The notes below the pieces were generated by a model. That model was not told the DNA's origin and made no database searches. It was given only the letters and a program-made list of their open reading frames with translations. Of a stretch of 64,000 bases of DNA, positions 33,387 through 43,700 are shown in pieces. A program made the position numbers and the translations under genes. Within the stretch, counting starts at the first letter, position 1; every line of letters starts with the position of its first letter. The DNA lies in the NCBI GenBank assembly GCA_963793275.1, contig CAWBZL010000003.1, forward strand, positions 62,001-126,000, read 5' to 3'. The DNA comes from Marinirhabdus sp963793275 (GTDB lineage: Bacteria; Bacteroidota; Bacteroidia; Flavobacteriales; Flavobacteriaceae).

Positions 33387-33927
33387 GAGTATTTGTTTTT
33401 TTGGTTTGGATAATGGCTGTTATGCGTTTTTGCAAGGCTTGTTTTGCACGATGGTAATTAGATTTTGAAGTGCCTTCAGAAATATGTAATATGCGGGCAA
33501 CTTCTTTATGCGAATATCCGTCCAGCTGGTATAAGTTAAACACCAGGCGGTATTGGTCCGGCAATTCCTGTATACATTCCAAAAGGGTGTCCAGGGGTAG
33601 GGTAGACAATTCGGTTGCTGCGGTGGGTGCTTCCATGGTTTCTTCCAGAACAGCTACAGGTATATATTTGTTTTTTTTGTAGCGATCTATAGCTTTAAAC
33701 ATAGTAATACGTTTCATCCAGCCCTCAAAACTTCCCCGGTTTTCAAATTTTTTAATGCTGTCAAAAATTACCATAAAAGCATCGTGCAGATTATCTTCAG
33801 CCTCTACAGCGTTACGGCTGTACTTTAAAGATACAAAATATAACACGTCTTTATATTGTGTAAAAAGTGCACTTTGCGCAGTACGGTCGTTTTTTTTACA
33901 GCCTTTAATAAGTTGTTCCTGGGTCAA
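33376..33927 (-). CDS. ECF-type RNA polymerase sigma factor
   Basis: The 183-residue protein has region 2 (AVEAEDNLHDAFMVIFDSIKKFENRGSF in two blocks, WMKRITMFKAIDRYKK) and region 4 (ELPDQYRLVFNLYQLDGYSHKEVARIL with a helix-turn-helix). A signal-responsive regulon is likely. Its partner gene overlaps the 3' end, and the array recombinase follows in the same direction, so all three might be one transcription unit. Confidence 0.88.
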   Translation of the reverse strand: MTQEQLIKGCKKNDRTAQSALFTQYKDVLYFVSLKYSRNAVEAEDNLHDAFMVIFDSIKKFENRGSFEGWMKRITMFKAIDRYKKNKYIPVAVLEETMEAPTAATELSTLPLDTLLECIQELPDQYRLVFNLYQLDGYSHKEVARILHISEGTSKSNYHRAKQALQKRITAIIQTKKTNTHGA

Positions 33928-33984
33928 AAAATGAAGGTATTATTTGTTTGAAATTTTAAATCTGAAATTATTTCGAATTATATG

Positions 33985-35019
33985 TTAACCATTAGGACAA
34001 GGTATAGCTTCAATAGTTATTTGCGTTGTTTCCAGGAGTTCGCCGCTGGTTATGTACCCAATACGAACAAATATAAGTTGCGGATTTTCAGTATTAGTAT
34101 AGCTTGTGAGGTCTAACGCATTTATATTAGCCAGGGCATCTTCTTCGGAATTAAAAAAGGTGTACGTTAGGCCGGAAACTACATCGTGCGTGCCTGGTAC
34201 CGCAATACAGCGCGTATAATTTTGCAGGTTGAAATTGGCAACTCCCGGCATATCCTCCAGTTCGCAAACCTGGTAGCCGTCCTGGGTACAGGGAAGGCTG
34301 CAATCGTTTTGTAGTAATACCGAATGAGTATCGTTATTAATAAAGATTTGCTCGTCTGTAAGTTCGTTCACCTGCCAGTTAAAATCCCAGAAACCTTCAA
34401 TATCGGTGTTGTCGTTTAAGTCTATATTCAAAAACAGATCCTCGCCAATGTAAAGCGTCACCCAGGTACCAAAGTAAACATTGTTGTTATAATGAAACTG
34501 TACGGTTCCGTTTTGGTTAATTTTAAAAATAGCATCTTCATAATCGTTGGGACTGCCTGCAATCGGGATTACTTTCATAGGACAATTCACCAGTACATTA
34601 TTACATTCGCGCTGGAATACTTCTTTACTACAGTTTTTTATAGCAATTTTAAGTTCCTCGTTTGTGGTTACTTCAATCAATTCGCCATTGTTTAGTGTGC
34701 CGGAAATGGGATAATTAACGCTAATAGAATGCGTTTCGGACAATGCTTCCAACAGGGCGATAAAATCCTGGTTGTTAAAAACAGCACGGGTGTCTACCAA
34801 TTCCAGGTTTTCATCAAAACTAAAAACGGTAAACGAATAATTAAATTCTATGCAATTTATGGAAAGTTCAGAAGGTTCGTCGGTGATTAACTCCAGGAAG
34901 CTAAACAGCTCTTCGTCTACTAGATCCATATTTATTTCTGCCAGATTTACGGGCTCGTTATCACACGAAATAAAACATAAACTGAATAACAACGGAAGGA
35001 AATATACTATCTTTTTCAT
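33985..35019 (-). CDS. Lipoprotein of unknown function
   Basis: The 344-residue protein has a lipoprotein signal with lipobox (MKKIVYFLPLLFSLCFISC) followed by an Asp/Asn/Glu-rich mature region. About ten cysteines in the second half (NCSKEVFQREC, LVNCPMK, NDCSLPC, YQVCELED) suggest disulfides. One section (GTVQFHYNNNVYFGTWVTLYI) resembles the lipocalin-like or beta-sandwich repeats of Bacteroidota surface lipoproteins. It is upstream of the sigma gene by 57 bp on the same strand, so it may be linked to it. Confidence 0.7.
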   Translation of the reverse strand: MKKIVYFLPLLFSLCFISCDNEPVNLAEINMDLVDEELFSFLELITDEPSELSINCIEFNYSFTVFSFDENLELVDTRAVFNNQDFIALLEALSETHSISVNYPISGTLNNGELIEVTTNEELKIAIKNCSKEVFQRECNNVLVNCPMKVIPIAGSPNDYEDAIFKINQNGTVQFHYNNNVYFGTWVTLYIGEDLFLNIDLNDNTDIEGFWDFNWQVNELTDEQIFINNDTHSVLLQNDCSLPCTQDGYQVCELEDMPGVANFNLQNYTRCIAVPGTHDVVSGLTYTFFNSEEDALANINALDLTSYTNTENPQLIFVRIGYITSGELLETTQITIEAIPCPNG

Positions 35020-35698
35020 AACTGGTGCCGCGCCTGGACGGTGGTTTTAGGTAGAAGTGCCCCACAATAAAATTTGTAAAGTAAATAGTACTGAAGGGCA
35101 TTTCATGAGACTTCGTTTTCGAACAATTTCTTTATAGTCTGGTAGTATAACAGAAAGTTGCGTGATATACTACCTTTTAATTATTTTAATGGTTTTTCCG
35201 GCTCCCGCCGAAGTAACGGTACAAAAATAAACTCCTGAAGCTTTTGGCAATGAAAGCTGCCCGGTTTTTTGTTGCTGAACTATTTCAGAAAACACCACCT
35301 GTCCTACTATATTGGTAATAGTAACTTCCATTTCATCAAAAGTATCTTCTAGCACAAGGCTGAAAGCTCCGTTAGTAGGGTTGGGGTACGCAATAATTCC
35401 TGAAGTCTGAATCGTATTGTCTTCGGTTCCTAAAACCAGAGAATTAAATTTCATTAAAAAGGCATCTGCATCTCCGTTAGAGGTTCGGTTAAAAACACCT
35501 GCTCCCGGATGTAGGTCTGCCGTATCTCTAAACGTTCCGTCCAGGATCACTGCATCGTTGGCATCTAATGCAACAGCTACGCCAGCATCTCTAAAAGCAC
35601 CTCCCATACTGTAAGCTTCTTTGAAATCACCATCGCTCTTTAATTGTAAAATAAAGATGTCTTTTCCGCCGTTTCGTGCAATTTTGGAAATTTTGCTT

Positions 35699-35717
35699 AT
35701 ATACCAATTTTTGGTAT
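35699..35717. promoter_or_regulatory. Palindromic operator candidate of the ParD/ParE pair
   Basis: TATACCAATTTTTGGTATA is an almost perfect palindrome about 25 bp before the antitoxin start. ParD-type antitoxins bind such sites to repress their own operon. Confidence 0.55.
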
Positions 35718-35740
35718 ATTTGATAAATTTAGTATTCAAA

Positions 35741-35992
35741 ATGAACAAAAACACATCAATATCACTTGGGAATTACTTCGACCAGTTCGTTCAAAACAGA
35801 ATAAGTGAGGGACGATTTAAAAACGTAAGTGAAGTGATTCGCGCTGGATTAAGACTTTTAGAAGAAGAAGAAAGTAAAGTAACTGCTTTGAAAGCAGCAA
35901 TAAACGAAGGAATTGATAGCGGAATAGCACACGACTTTGCCCCCAAAAAACATCTTGAATCTCTAAAAGCGAAAAAGCGCTCGAATGGCTGA
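35741..35992 (+). CDS. ParD-like antitoxin (ribbon-helix-helix)
   Basis: The 83-residue protein starts MNKNTSISLGNYFDQFVQNRISEGRFKN in two parts typical of ParD/CopG antitoxins (SISLG, then FVQNRISEGRFKNVSEVIRAGLRLLEEEE) and ends in a charged flexible tail that would wrap the toxin. The ATG at 35741 is preferred over upstream in-frame starts because it begins the ribbon-helix-helix fold. A TATACCAATTTTTGGTATA palindrome lies 20-40 bp upstream (about 35699-35717) and is a likely operator for autoregulation. Confidence 0.88.
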   Translation: MNKNTSISLGNYFDQFVQNRISEGRFKNVSEVIRAGLRLLEEEESKVTALKAAINEGIDSGIAHDFAPKKHLESLKAKKRSNG

Positions 35993-36284
35993 ATATAAGC
36001 TTACCAATAAGGCTGTTGAGGATTTATCTAAAATTTGGGACTATACATTTGAGGTATGGTCGGAAAGTCAAGCTGACAAGTATTTTGATAGTCTTATTGC
36101 TAACTGCCAAGAAATTGCCAACAATCCAGATTTGGGGAAGAATTATGATGGAATTTCAACGCAATTATACGGACTAAAAGTAAATCGACATATAATTTTT
36201 TATAGAACATTGGAAGAAGAAGATATTGAAATAACGAGAATATTGCACGAAAGAATGAATTTAAAGAAAAATATGAACGACTAA
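35985..36284 (+). CDS. ParE/RelE-type toxin
   Basis: The 99-residue protein has the RelE/ParE fold signature: KLTNKAVEDLSKIWDYTFEVWSE, then YGLKVNRHIIFYRTLEEEDIEITRILHERM. It overlaps the antitoxin gene by 8 bp, so the two are translationally coupled. ParE-type toxins poison gyrase and RelE types cut mRNA; sequence alone favours ParE because of its ParD partner. As a cassette passenger it would help keep the cassette in the genome. Confidence 0.88.
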   Translation: MAEYKLTNKAVEDLSKIWDYTFEVWSESQADKYFDSLIANCQEIANNPDLGKNYDGISTQLYGLKVNRHIIFYRTLEEEDIEITRILHERMNLKKNMND

Positions 36285-36291
36285 AAACTCC

Positions 36292-36415
36292 GCACAACAG
36301 TGGCTATAAGTAATTACTTGTTTTGCCTACTCTGGAAATTTCTGTGGAATTTCTAATTTGGTGTGCACGTGCAAAATTAAATCCTAAATCACGCATCTAC
36401 TTATAGTCGGGGACG
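36292..36415 (+). repeat. attC-like site of the toxin-antitoxin cassette
   Basis: Read with the genes: GCACAAC, 3 nt AGT, arm GGCTATAAGTAATTACTTG, centre, arm ending ACTTATAGTC, 6 nt GGGGAC, G. The 3/6 spacer asymmetry and the length (122 bp from AAC to the GTT position) match the short array sites, although the arm sequence is unrelated. Confidence 0.7.
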
Positions 36416-36689
36416 ATATGTATTAACTCGTAAACTTCAGTTACAGAATTAACATCTACAGTTTCACCAAATTCGCCCAATACATACACATTATTTGAAG
36501 TATCGGTCACAATTTTTGAAGCTACCTCAAAAGATGTTCCTCCAATAGTATTTAACCAGGCAACATCCTGGGCGTTTGCAGATAGTGTGATAGCTAAAAG
36601 CAAAAAGATTATTTTAAATTTTTTCATAGCAATTTTATTAGGGGTTGTTTTCTTATAGTCCTTCATAGAAAAAAAGTTGCGTCTGGTAC

Positions 36690-36725
36690 AAAAAAATCGC
36701 CTTCCATTTCTGAAAGGCGATTTAC
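36690..36725 (-). terminator. Intrinsic terminator of pnp
   Basis: On the minus strand, AAATCGCCTTTCAG and GGAAGGCGATTTTTTTG form a stem with a short loop and a T tract, directly after the pnp stop codon. Confidence 0.8.
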
Positions 36726-36743
36726 TATTTATATAAAAAGAAA

Positions 36744-38975
36744 TTAATCTCTCTTTCTGTCTCTACTTCGGTTATCACGACCACGGTCATCTCTACCTCG
36801 GTTGTTGTCACGGCTGCCACGATCTTCTCTTGGCTTAGGTGCTACATACCCTTCAGGTTTTGGCTGTAAGGCTTTTCTGGAAACTTTATCTTTTCTGGTA
36901 CGTTTGTCCAGTCCAAAGTATTTCACATCAAAAACGTCGCCCATATTTACTACGTCGCTTACGTTTTCGGTACGTTCCCAGGCCAATTCAGAAACGTGTA
37001 ATAATACTTCGTTTCCTGGCGCATCCATATACTCCACAACAGCACCAAAATCTAACATCTTGATCACTTTTACTTCGTACACGCTGCCAACTTCCGGCTT
37101 AAAGGTAATAGAATCTATCTTCGCTAATACTGCGTCAATACCTTCCTGGCCTGTTCCTAAGATCTCCACAACACCTTCTTCGGTCACCGGGTCTTCATTT
37201 ATTACAATGGTAGTTCCGGTTTCTTTCTGAAGTTCCTGTATTACTTTTCCACCTGGTCCAATTAAGGCACCAATATATTCGTTTGCAATACGTACGCTTA
37301 CCATTTTAGGAGCGTAGTCTTTTACATCGGCTCTTGGTGCAGGAATGGCTTCTATCAATTTTTCCAGGATGTGTAAACGACCATCTCTTGCCTGCTTTAA
37401 TGCAGCAACAAGAATTTCGTAGCTTAATCCTTTTACTTTAATATCCATCTGGCAGGCAGTAATCCCATCTGCCGTTCCTGTTACTTTAAAATCCATATCT
37501 CCTAAGTGATCTTCATCACCAAGAATATCGGACAATACAGCGTACTTTCCGGTTGCTCCATCAGAAATTAATCCCATAGCAATACCAGAAACCGGCTTGA
37601 TCATCTGGATACCTGCATCCATTAATGCCATAGTTCCTGCACAAACCGTTGCCATAGAAGAAGAACCGTTAGATTCTAATACTTCACTTACAACACGTAC
37701 AGTATACGGGCAATCTTCCGGTACCATTCCTTTTAATCCACGTTGGGCTAAGTTGCCGTGACCCACTTCTCTACGGGAGGTTCCACGAATAGGTCTTGCT
37801 TCTCCGGTACAAAAAGGAGGGAAGTTATAGTGAAGGTAAAAACGCTCTTCACCTTCGTGAGACGGCATATCTATTTGGTTTGCATCTCTTGATGTTCCTA
37901 ATGTTACCGTTGCTAACGCCTGAGTTTCCCCACGTGTAAATATGGCAGATCCGTGTACCGATGGTAAGTAATCTACCTCACACCAGATGTCACGAACTTC
38001 ATTTGTTTTACGCCCATCAAGACGTAAGCCTTCGTTTACTGTAAGATCACGTACGGCAGCTTTTTCAGCTTTGCGGTAATAGTCTGAAATTACATCACCA
38101 AATTCTTCCAGTTCTTCTTCAGAGAATGATGCTTTTACTTCTTCTTTAATGGCAGCAAATGCAGCACTGCGTTCGTGCTTGGAAGATCCTGCTTTTGCAA
38201 CAGCATATACTTTATCGTATGCCATATCGTGAACTTTCTTAACAAGCTCTTCGTTGTCCGGCTCCTCTTCATACTCACGCACTTCTTTTCTGCCAAAAGC
38301 ATCTGCCAGGCGGTGTTGTGCATCAATTTGTACTTTAATAGCTTCGTGGGCAAACTTAATGGCTTCGATCATCTCTTCTTCAGAGATCTCATCCATTTCA
38401 CCTTCTACCATCATCACGCTATCTGCAGAAGCACCAATCATCATATCGATGTCGGACTCTTCTAATTGTGCTCTGGTTGGGTTAATTACAAATTTCCCGT
38501 CTACACGTCCTACTCTTGCTTCAGAGATAGCACATTCAAAAGGGAAATCGGATAATTGAATCGCTGCAGAAGCGGCAAGACCTGCCATAGCATCTGGCAT
38601 TACTTCATCATCGTGAGACATTAACTGGATCATTACCTGCGTTTCTGCGCTGTAATTTTTCGGAAATAATGGGCGCAATACCCTGTCCACTAGACGCATT
38701 GTTAATACTTCACCGTCGCTTGGGCGTGCTTCTCTTTTAAAGAATCCACCCGGATAACGTCCTGCGGCTGCAAATTTTTCGCGATAATCTACCGTTAATG
38801 GTAAGAATGGTAAGTCTTTTTGCTCGTAGTTTGAAACTACGGTACAAAGTAACATACATTTTCCAGACTGAACCACGACAGAACCGTGTGCCTGTTTTGC
38901 TAATTTTCCGGTTTCGATAGAGATCTCTCTACCATCACCAAGGTCTATGACCTCTTTAAATACTTTAGGTATCAT
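36744..38975 (-). CDS. pnp: Polyribonucleotide nucleotidyltransferase (PNPase)
   Basis: The protein starts MIPKVFKEVIDLGDGREISIETG (ATG at 38975; an ATG five codons earlier is possible). It has two RNase PH domains separated by a helical linker, then a KH domain (VRIANEYIGALIGPGGKVI) and an S1 domain (GSVYEVKVIKMLDFGAVVEY), with a basic Arg/Asp-rich tail typical of Bacteroidota. It degrades RNA 3' to 5' using phosphate. It lies downstream of rpsO on the same strand, the classical rpsO-pnp order, with a terminator between them. Confidence 0.97.
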   Translation of the reverse strand: MIPKVFKEVIDLGDGREISIETGKLAKQAHGSVVVQSGKCMLLCTVVSNYEQKDLPFLPLTVDYREKFAAAGRYPGGFFKREARPSDGEVLTMRLVDRVLRPLFPKNYSAETQVMIQLMSHDDEVMPDAMAGLAASAAIQLSDFPFECAISEARVGRVDGKFVINPTRAQLEESDIDMMIGASADSVMMVEGEMDEISEEEMIEAIKFAHEAIKVQIDAQHRLADAFGRKEVREYEEEPDNEELVKKVHDMAYDKVYAVAKAGSSKHERSAAFAAIKEEVKASFSEEELEEFGDVISDYYRKAEKAAVRDLTVNEGLRLDGRKTNEVRDIWCEVDYLPSVHGSAIFTRGETQALATVTLGTSRDANQIDMPSHEGEERFYLHYNFPPFCTGEARPIRGTSRREVGHGNLAQRGLKGMVPEDCPYTVRVVSEVLESNGSSSMATVCAGTMALMDAGIQMIKPVSGIAMGLISDGATGKYAVLSDILGDEDHLGDMDFKVTGTADGITACQMDIKVKGLSYEILVAALKQARDGRLHILEKLIEAIPAPRADVKDYAPKMVSVRIANEYIGALIGPGGKVIQELQKETGTTIVINEDPVTEEGVVEILGTGQEGIDAVLAKIDSITFKPEVGSVYEVKVIKMLDFGAVVEYMDAPGNEVLLHVSELAWERTENVSDVVNMGDVFDVKYFGLDKRTRKDKVSRKALQPKPEGYVAPKPREDRGSRDNNRGRDDRGRDNRSRDRKRD

Positions 38976-39154
38976 AAAATTGTTTTTCACTTTTGCGCAT
39001 AAGGATATACGCAGTTAATTGGTCAAAGCTTGATTTTCAAGCTATGTGTTGTTGTGTTGTTGTGGTTTGACCAATGAAAAACCTAAGGGTAGCTTTTCTA
39101 TGTTTTCTGAAAGCAGGTCGAGACGAGCTATCAGAAATAAAAAATATAAAAATA

Positions 39155-39180
39155 AAAAGGGCTCAAAAACGAGCCCTTTA
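39155..39180 (-). terminator. Intrinsic terminator of rpsO
   Basis: On the minus strand, AAAGGGCTCGTTTTTGAGCC forms a stem-loop followed by CTTTTTATTTTT. It lies about 10 bp after the rpsO stop codon and separates it from pnp. Confidence 0.85.
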
Positions 39181-39191
39181 GTAATCAATAA

Positions 39192-39461
39192 TTACTTACG
39201 TAAGTTAAGTTCAGCAATAATTGCTCTGTAACGCAAGATGTCTTTCTTCATTAGATAATCTAATAATGAACGACGCTTACCTACCAGCTTTACAAGACTA
39301 CGCTCTGTGTTGTAATCTTTATGGTTTGCTTTAAGGTGTCCGCTCAAATGAGAGATACGGTATGTGAATAACGCAATTTGTCCTTCTGCAGAACCTGTGT
39401 CCTTCGCATTTTTCCCGTGTTTTTTGAAAATTTTCGCTTTTTCTTCTGGTGCTAAATACAT
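39192..39461 (-). CDS. rpsO: 30S ribosomal protein S15
   Basis: The 89-residue protein starts MYLAPEEKAKIFKKHG and contains the S15 signature (HLSGHLKANHKDYNTER, LVGKRRSLLDYL) and ends AELNLRK. It binds 16S rRNA in the platform of the small subunit. The longer frame to 39521 reads through the promoter region and is rejected. Confidence 0.97.
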   Translation of the reverse strand: MYLAPEEKAKIFKKHGKNAKDTGSAEGQIALFTYRISHLSGHLKANHKDYNTERSLVKLVGKRRSLLDYLMKKDILRYRAIIAELNLRK

Positions 39462-39518
39462 GCTAATATTTGTGTAAATGATTGTTATGTATGTACTACG
39501 ATTATCGTAATACGGGCG

Positions 39519-39526
39519 CAAAAATA
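39519..39526 (-). promoter_or_regulatory. Bacteroidota promoter box of rpsO
   Basis: On the minus strand TATTTTTG matches the TAnnTTTG -7 element and lies about 60 bp before the rpsO start. Confidence 0.6.
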
Positions 39527-39655
39527 CAAAAAGATTTTAGATTGGCGATTGAAGAGTTTAGATATTTTGTGATCTTTCAAATTTTAACTCCTATTAGGGC
39601 CAGAGAAGCAGCTCGTGCAGTACCAGCAACTTCAATTGTGCATATGAACAATCAA

Positions 39656-40463
39656 CTATTTCGATATTATTTCAATCTCCACGCGTCGGTCATATTTATC
39701 GCCTTTGCCGGTGGGATATCTGTAGGCATAACCCCTCGCACTCATACGTCTTTTTTCTATGCCGTTGTCCAGAAGATAATTATAAATACGTTTTGCTCTG
39801 GCTTCGCTTAAGTTGTTTTTACCGGTTCGGTTGTTGTAGCCATCTCTGCCGGGATCGTAGGATTTTCCACAGCATACGTGTCCTAATAATCTAAAGGTAA
39901 TTGTATTGTTTTCTTTCAAATAGATTAAAAGTTCCTCCAGGGCTATTTTACTGTCGTTGCGTATGTCGTCGCGACCCGGGTAAAAGTGAATTCCTTTTAG
40001 TTCAATTTTTTCGCCTATTTCAAATTTTGTATAATCGTTTATTATTTCCGGAAGTTTGGTGGGGCTGGCTGTATTGCTTTTAAAAGCCAGTTTTTCCTGA
40101 TACACGGTCCAGGTCATAATATCTACCCGCCTGTTTTCTTCCTCGTCGCCTTCCAGCTCTCCAAAGCCATTGGCGATGATGGTAGTATAGCCTTTAAATT
40201 CTTTTTTTACCGCGTTTGCCCTCCGTTCCGATAGCTTTAAATTATAGGTAGAATCTGCAGGGCTGCTGGCGTACCCCTTAAGTACAATACTATCGTTTAA
40301 TTGTAAGGAGTGCTCCTGGATACTATCTATAAATTGCTTTTGGGCTTTGGTAATTTTGTAGCTGTCATTTTCAAAATACAACGACCACGGTTCGTCCTTG
40401 TTCCTGGCAAAGAACAAAAAATGGAAGCAATGCAATTAATAATGTCACTTTTCGTAAAAACAT
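39656..40463 (-). CDS. OmpA-family envelope protein with frameshift after signal peptide
   Basis: The main frame (39656-40435) covers two OmpA-like segments: one around residues 30-110 (SPADSTYNLKLSERRANAVKKEF, NRRVDIMTW) and a second with GLHFYPG-like start (IHFYPGRDDIRNDSKIALEEL) and LSEARAKRIYNYLL, RRVEIEI. OmpA-like domains bind peptidoglycan. It has no sensible start in that frame; an ATG at 40463 opens a signal peptide (MFLRKVTLLIALLPFFVLCQ) in another frame, joining near 40400-40412. One or two missing or extra bases there would give a complete exported protein. Confidence 0.75.
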
Positions 40464-40727
40464 GCGTGTTTTTTATGCTGAAATGGATCTGGGTTCAAAC
40501 AAATTAAAAAGTTTGAAGTTAGGGGTGTTCAAAACTGAAACGAAAACAAAAACTTAAAATTATAAAAATATATGGCAAAATAGACATCGTTGCTTAAATT
40601 TTTGGTGTGATCTCTTGCTGAAATTCAAAGAGATAACGAGATTGGGTTGCGCTTCGTACAAACATTTTTGGTTATTCAGCTTTTTTTATTTTCTTTACCA
40701 GACTCGCCTACGCTATAAAATAAGCTT

Positions 40728-43700
40728 ATGAAAAAACTATTATTCCTTTTGGCACTTGCAGTGTCCGCGACCTCTTTTTCTCAAATTGTAAATATTCCGG
40801 ATCCTTTGTTTAAGCAATACTTGGTGAATAGTTCTGGTATAAATACCAATGGTGATACTGAGATTCAGGTAAGCGAGGCGGAAGCCGTGGAATCGTTATT
40901 GATTAATAATCAGGAATTTGATAGTATAGTGGGTATAGAGGCGTTTGTTAATCTAACCAGATTTGTTTTCCAGATAGGCAGTCTGCCGTTTGCAGATTTG
41001 AGTAACAATAATCTTTTAGAAGAAATTGTTTTTACCAGTAGCGGACTTCAAGATATTATTTTGCCAACAAATACTAATTCACTGACAAAACTTTGGATAC
41101 AAGGTAGTGAAATAGAAGATTTAAACGAAGTTTCTAATTATGTTAACATATTTCAGCTACATCTATCTAGTGATTTTTTAGATTCAGTCAATATCTCTGG
41201 ATTGATAAATTTGGAAGAATTGATAATTGGAGGAGCAATTTTGACCGATTTGAATGTAAGCCAAAATGCTAGTTTGGAGAAATTAATTATTGGTTCTTCA
41301 CAACTCACTTCTTTAGATCTTTCGAATAACAATTTGGAAGAGTTTACAATTGGTGCTAATCGTTTTGATGAGACTACCCCTATAACAACTATCGATCTAT
41401 CTGAACAAACCAATCTCATTAAACTTGAAATTGGAAACAACTTAATAACAGCAATTGATTTATCCAATAATACAGATTTAAAGGAATTAGTTTTAAGATA
41501 TTCATCGCTGGGATCGTTAGACATTAGCAACAATATCCTACTTGAAACCCTTGAAATAAGAGATGGTGAGCTAGTTACATTAGACCTTCAGGCGAATATT
41601 ACCTTGAAAGAAGTGGATGTAGACGACTCGCAATTGGAGAGTATTACCTTTGGTAACAATGCACAATTGGAAATATTAACTTTATACAGTATGGTGTCAT
41701 TGGAGTCTTTAGACCTTTCTAATTGTACACAATTGATAGAACTAGAGATTTCCGGAATTAGATTTATTGGACAACCCAATACTACTTTAGAGAGTATAGA
41801 CCTAAGCCAGAACACTTTATTAGTGTCTGCTAATATTGCATACTTTTCAGGACTCAATTCCTTAGTGCTTGAAGGCGCAAACTCATTAGAAACACTAGTG
41901 ATTAGAAACTTATCCTTATCAACACTCGATGTAGGTACAATACCAATTTTAAGAGGATTGTATGTAGAAGGAATGAATTTACCACTCGATATTTCTACAC
42001 TTAGTAATCTAGATTATTTCACACTTCGTAACTTGCCAGCAATAGATGTTGTATATCCTTCAAACAATAATATTAAAGCAATTACTTTCGATGGAACAGC
42101 ATACTCAGCTTTAGATTTTAGTGGTTTTGATAATCTTTGCTGGTTGCGATTATCAAATAATTTATATTTAGAAAATATCAATATAAGTGATATTGACCTA
42201 TCATCTATGGCAAGCAGTACTTCTTGTATCAATGAACCATTAGCCATATATGGTACATTTGAAAGTGATCTAAGAACAAATAACAATCCAAATCTAAATT
42301 TTATCTGTGTGGACGATGCCAATTTCGCAGCAACAAACTTTAGCGATACGGTAGAGGGCTATGTAACCTTCACCGAAGACTGCGCTCTCTCTGGAAGTAA
42401 CTTAAACACAGTGGCAGGCGCCGTAACTTTCGATCTTAATGGTAATGACTGCGTAACAGGAGCTTCAGCAATACCTAACAGATTGGTACTTGCCCAGGGA
42501 ACCGATTTTATGCTGGGAACAGCCACGAATGAAACAGGCGATTATCAATTAAACGTAGGCGAAGGAACCTATACAACCTATGTTCCCAATTTTCCTGCTA
42601 TCTATTCTGTAAACCCCGAAGAAGCAACCAATACTTTTGTAGGCTACGGAACCAATGAAAATGAAGACTTTTGTGTGCAGGCAGCACAAACTGTAAACGA
42701 TCTTAATGTAGCGATAAGTGCGAACAATCAGCCTACCTTAGAGGGAGGGGCAGGTTATTCCATCGTGTATGAAAATGCAGGTACAACACCTCAAAATGCT
42801 ATAATTACCTATACGTATAACGATGCAAAACTTAATTTTTTAACGGCAAATCCAGCGCCTACCAGCCAAACCAGTGGGAGTATTACGTGGGATCTGGGCG
42901 TTTTAAATCCGTTGAATTCAGGAGCTATTTATGTTAGTTTTAGCGTCCCTGGCAGCCCGTCGAATGAAATTGGCGATGCGTTAGATTTTACGGCGAGCAT
43001 AGAGCCAATCGCGGGAGATGTAACTCCAAACGATAATACCTTCAATCTAACCGATTTTATTGAAACCGAACCTTTTGCACCACTTTATAACGGCTCGCAA
43101 CCAGAACAAATCTTACTTGAGGAAGCAGACCAGTATTTATATTTTTCGGTTGGTTTCAACAATTTCACCTCGCAACAGGTAGCGAATGCCGTTGTCTATT
43201 TTTCCAGCAGTACCTCCACGAATATTAATATGGAAACGGTACAGGTGATGGCAGCAAGCAACCCGGTGCAAACGCTCTATGCAGAAGGAGTGTTTTACTT
43301 TTATATGAATGACATTAACTTACCTCCAACCCTGAATCCGTCTGGCGGAGAACAGCAAGGACACATCACCTTCAGGTTTAAGCCCGTTGATGGGATTGAA
43401 GCAGGGGATAGGGTTCAGTTTCAGCCGCAGATAAGCTTAGATGGTTTCCTAACAAGTGCGTTTACTTCGGTAGAGTATGTAACCGAATTGGGTGTTGAGG
43501 ATATTTCAGTAACAAAAACAGCTATTAGTCTCTACCCTAATCCAACCACAGGGAATATAACCATTTCAGCAACAGAAACAATTCAGGATATTTCGGTATA
43601 TGCTTTAACAGGACAGCTACTCAAAACGAAAACCAATTTACAGCAAACCGAAGTTACTTTAAATATGGAAGACTTAGCGGCAGGTATCTATTTTGCAAGT

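Larger units (their letters stand above)
35672..36415 (+). mobile_element. Solitary toxin-antitoxin cassette inserted in a T9SS gene
   Basis: This 744-bp unit carries a ParD-like and a ParE-like gene on the plus strand followed by an attC-like inverted repeat. It begins TTTCGTGC after a host G and ends with G before host ATATG, as expected for G^TT-type exchange at a secondary site. Its removal restores the host reading frame. It lies 3 kb from the array recombinase and is oriented opposite to the array. Confidence 0.72.
35170..36627 (-). pseudogene. T9SS beta-propeller (SBBP-repeat) protein gene interrupted by a cassette
   Basis: The N-terminal piece (36627 down to 36416) has a signal peptide (MKKFKIIFLLLAITLSANAQ) and one SBBP-type repeat (VAWLNTIGGTSFEVASKIV, NVYVLGEFGETVDV). 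The C-terminal piece (35671 down to 35170) continues with GGKDIFILQLKSDGDF, another repeat and a T9SS sorting domain (IIAYPNPTNGAF to IIKR). Joining 36416 to 35671 gives ELIHIGGKDIFIL in frame, with the spacing normal for this repeat. The gene was therefore a short secreted protein of about 240 residues before a 744-bp segment entered it. As it stands the protein is truncated before the sorting signal. Confidence 0.82.

Noticed and set aside
36802..37230. Long plus-strand frames over pnp (36802-37230, 38175-38559)
   Set aside because: They are antisense to an unmistakable pnp gene.
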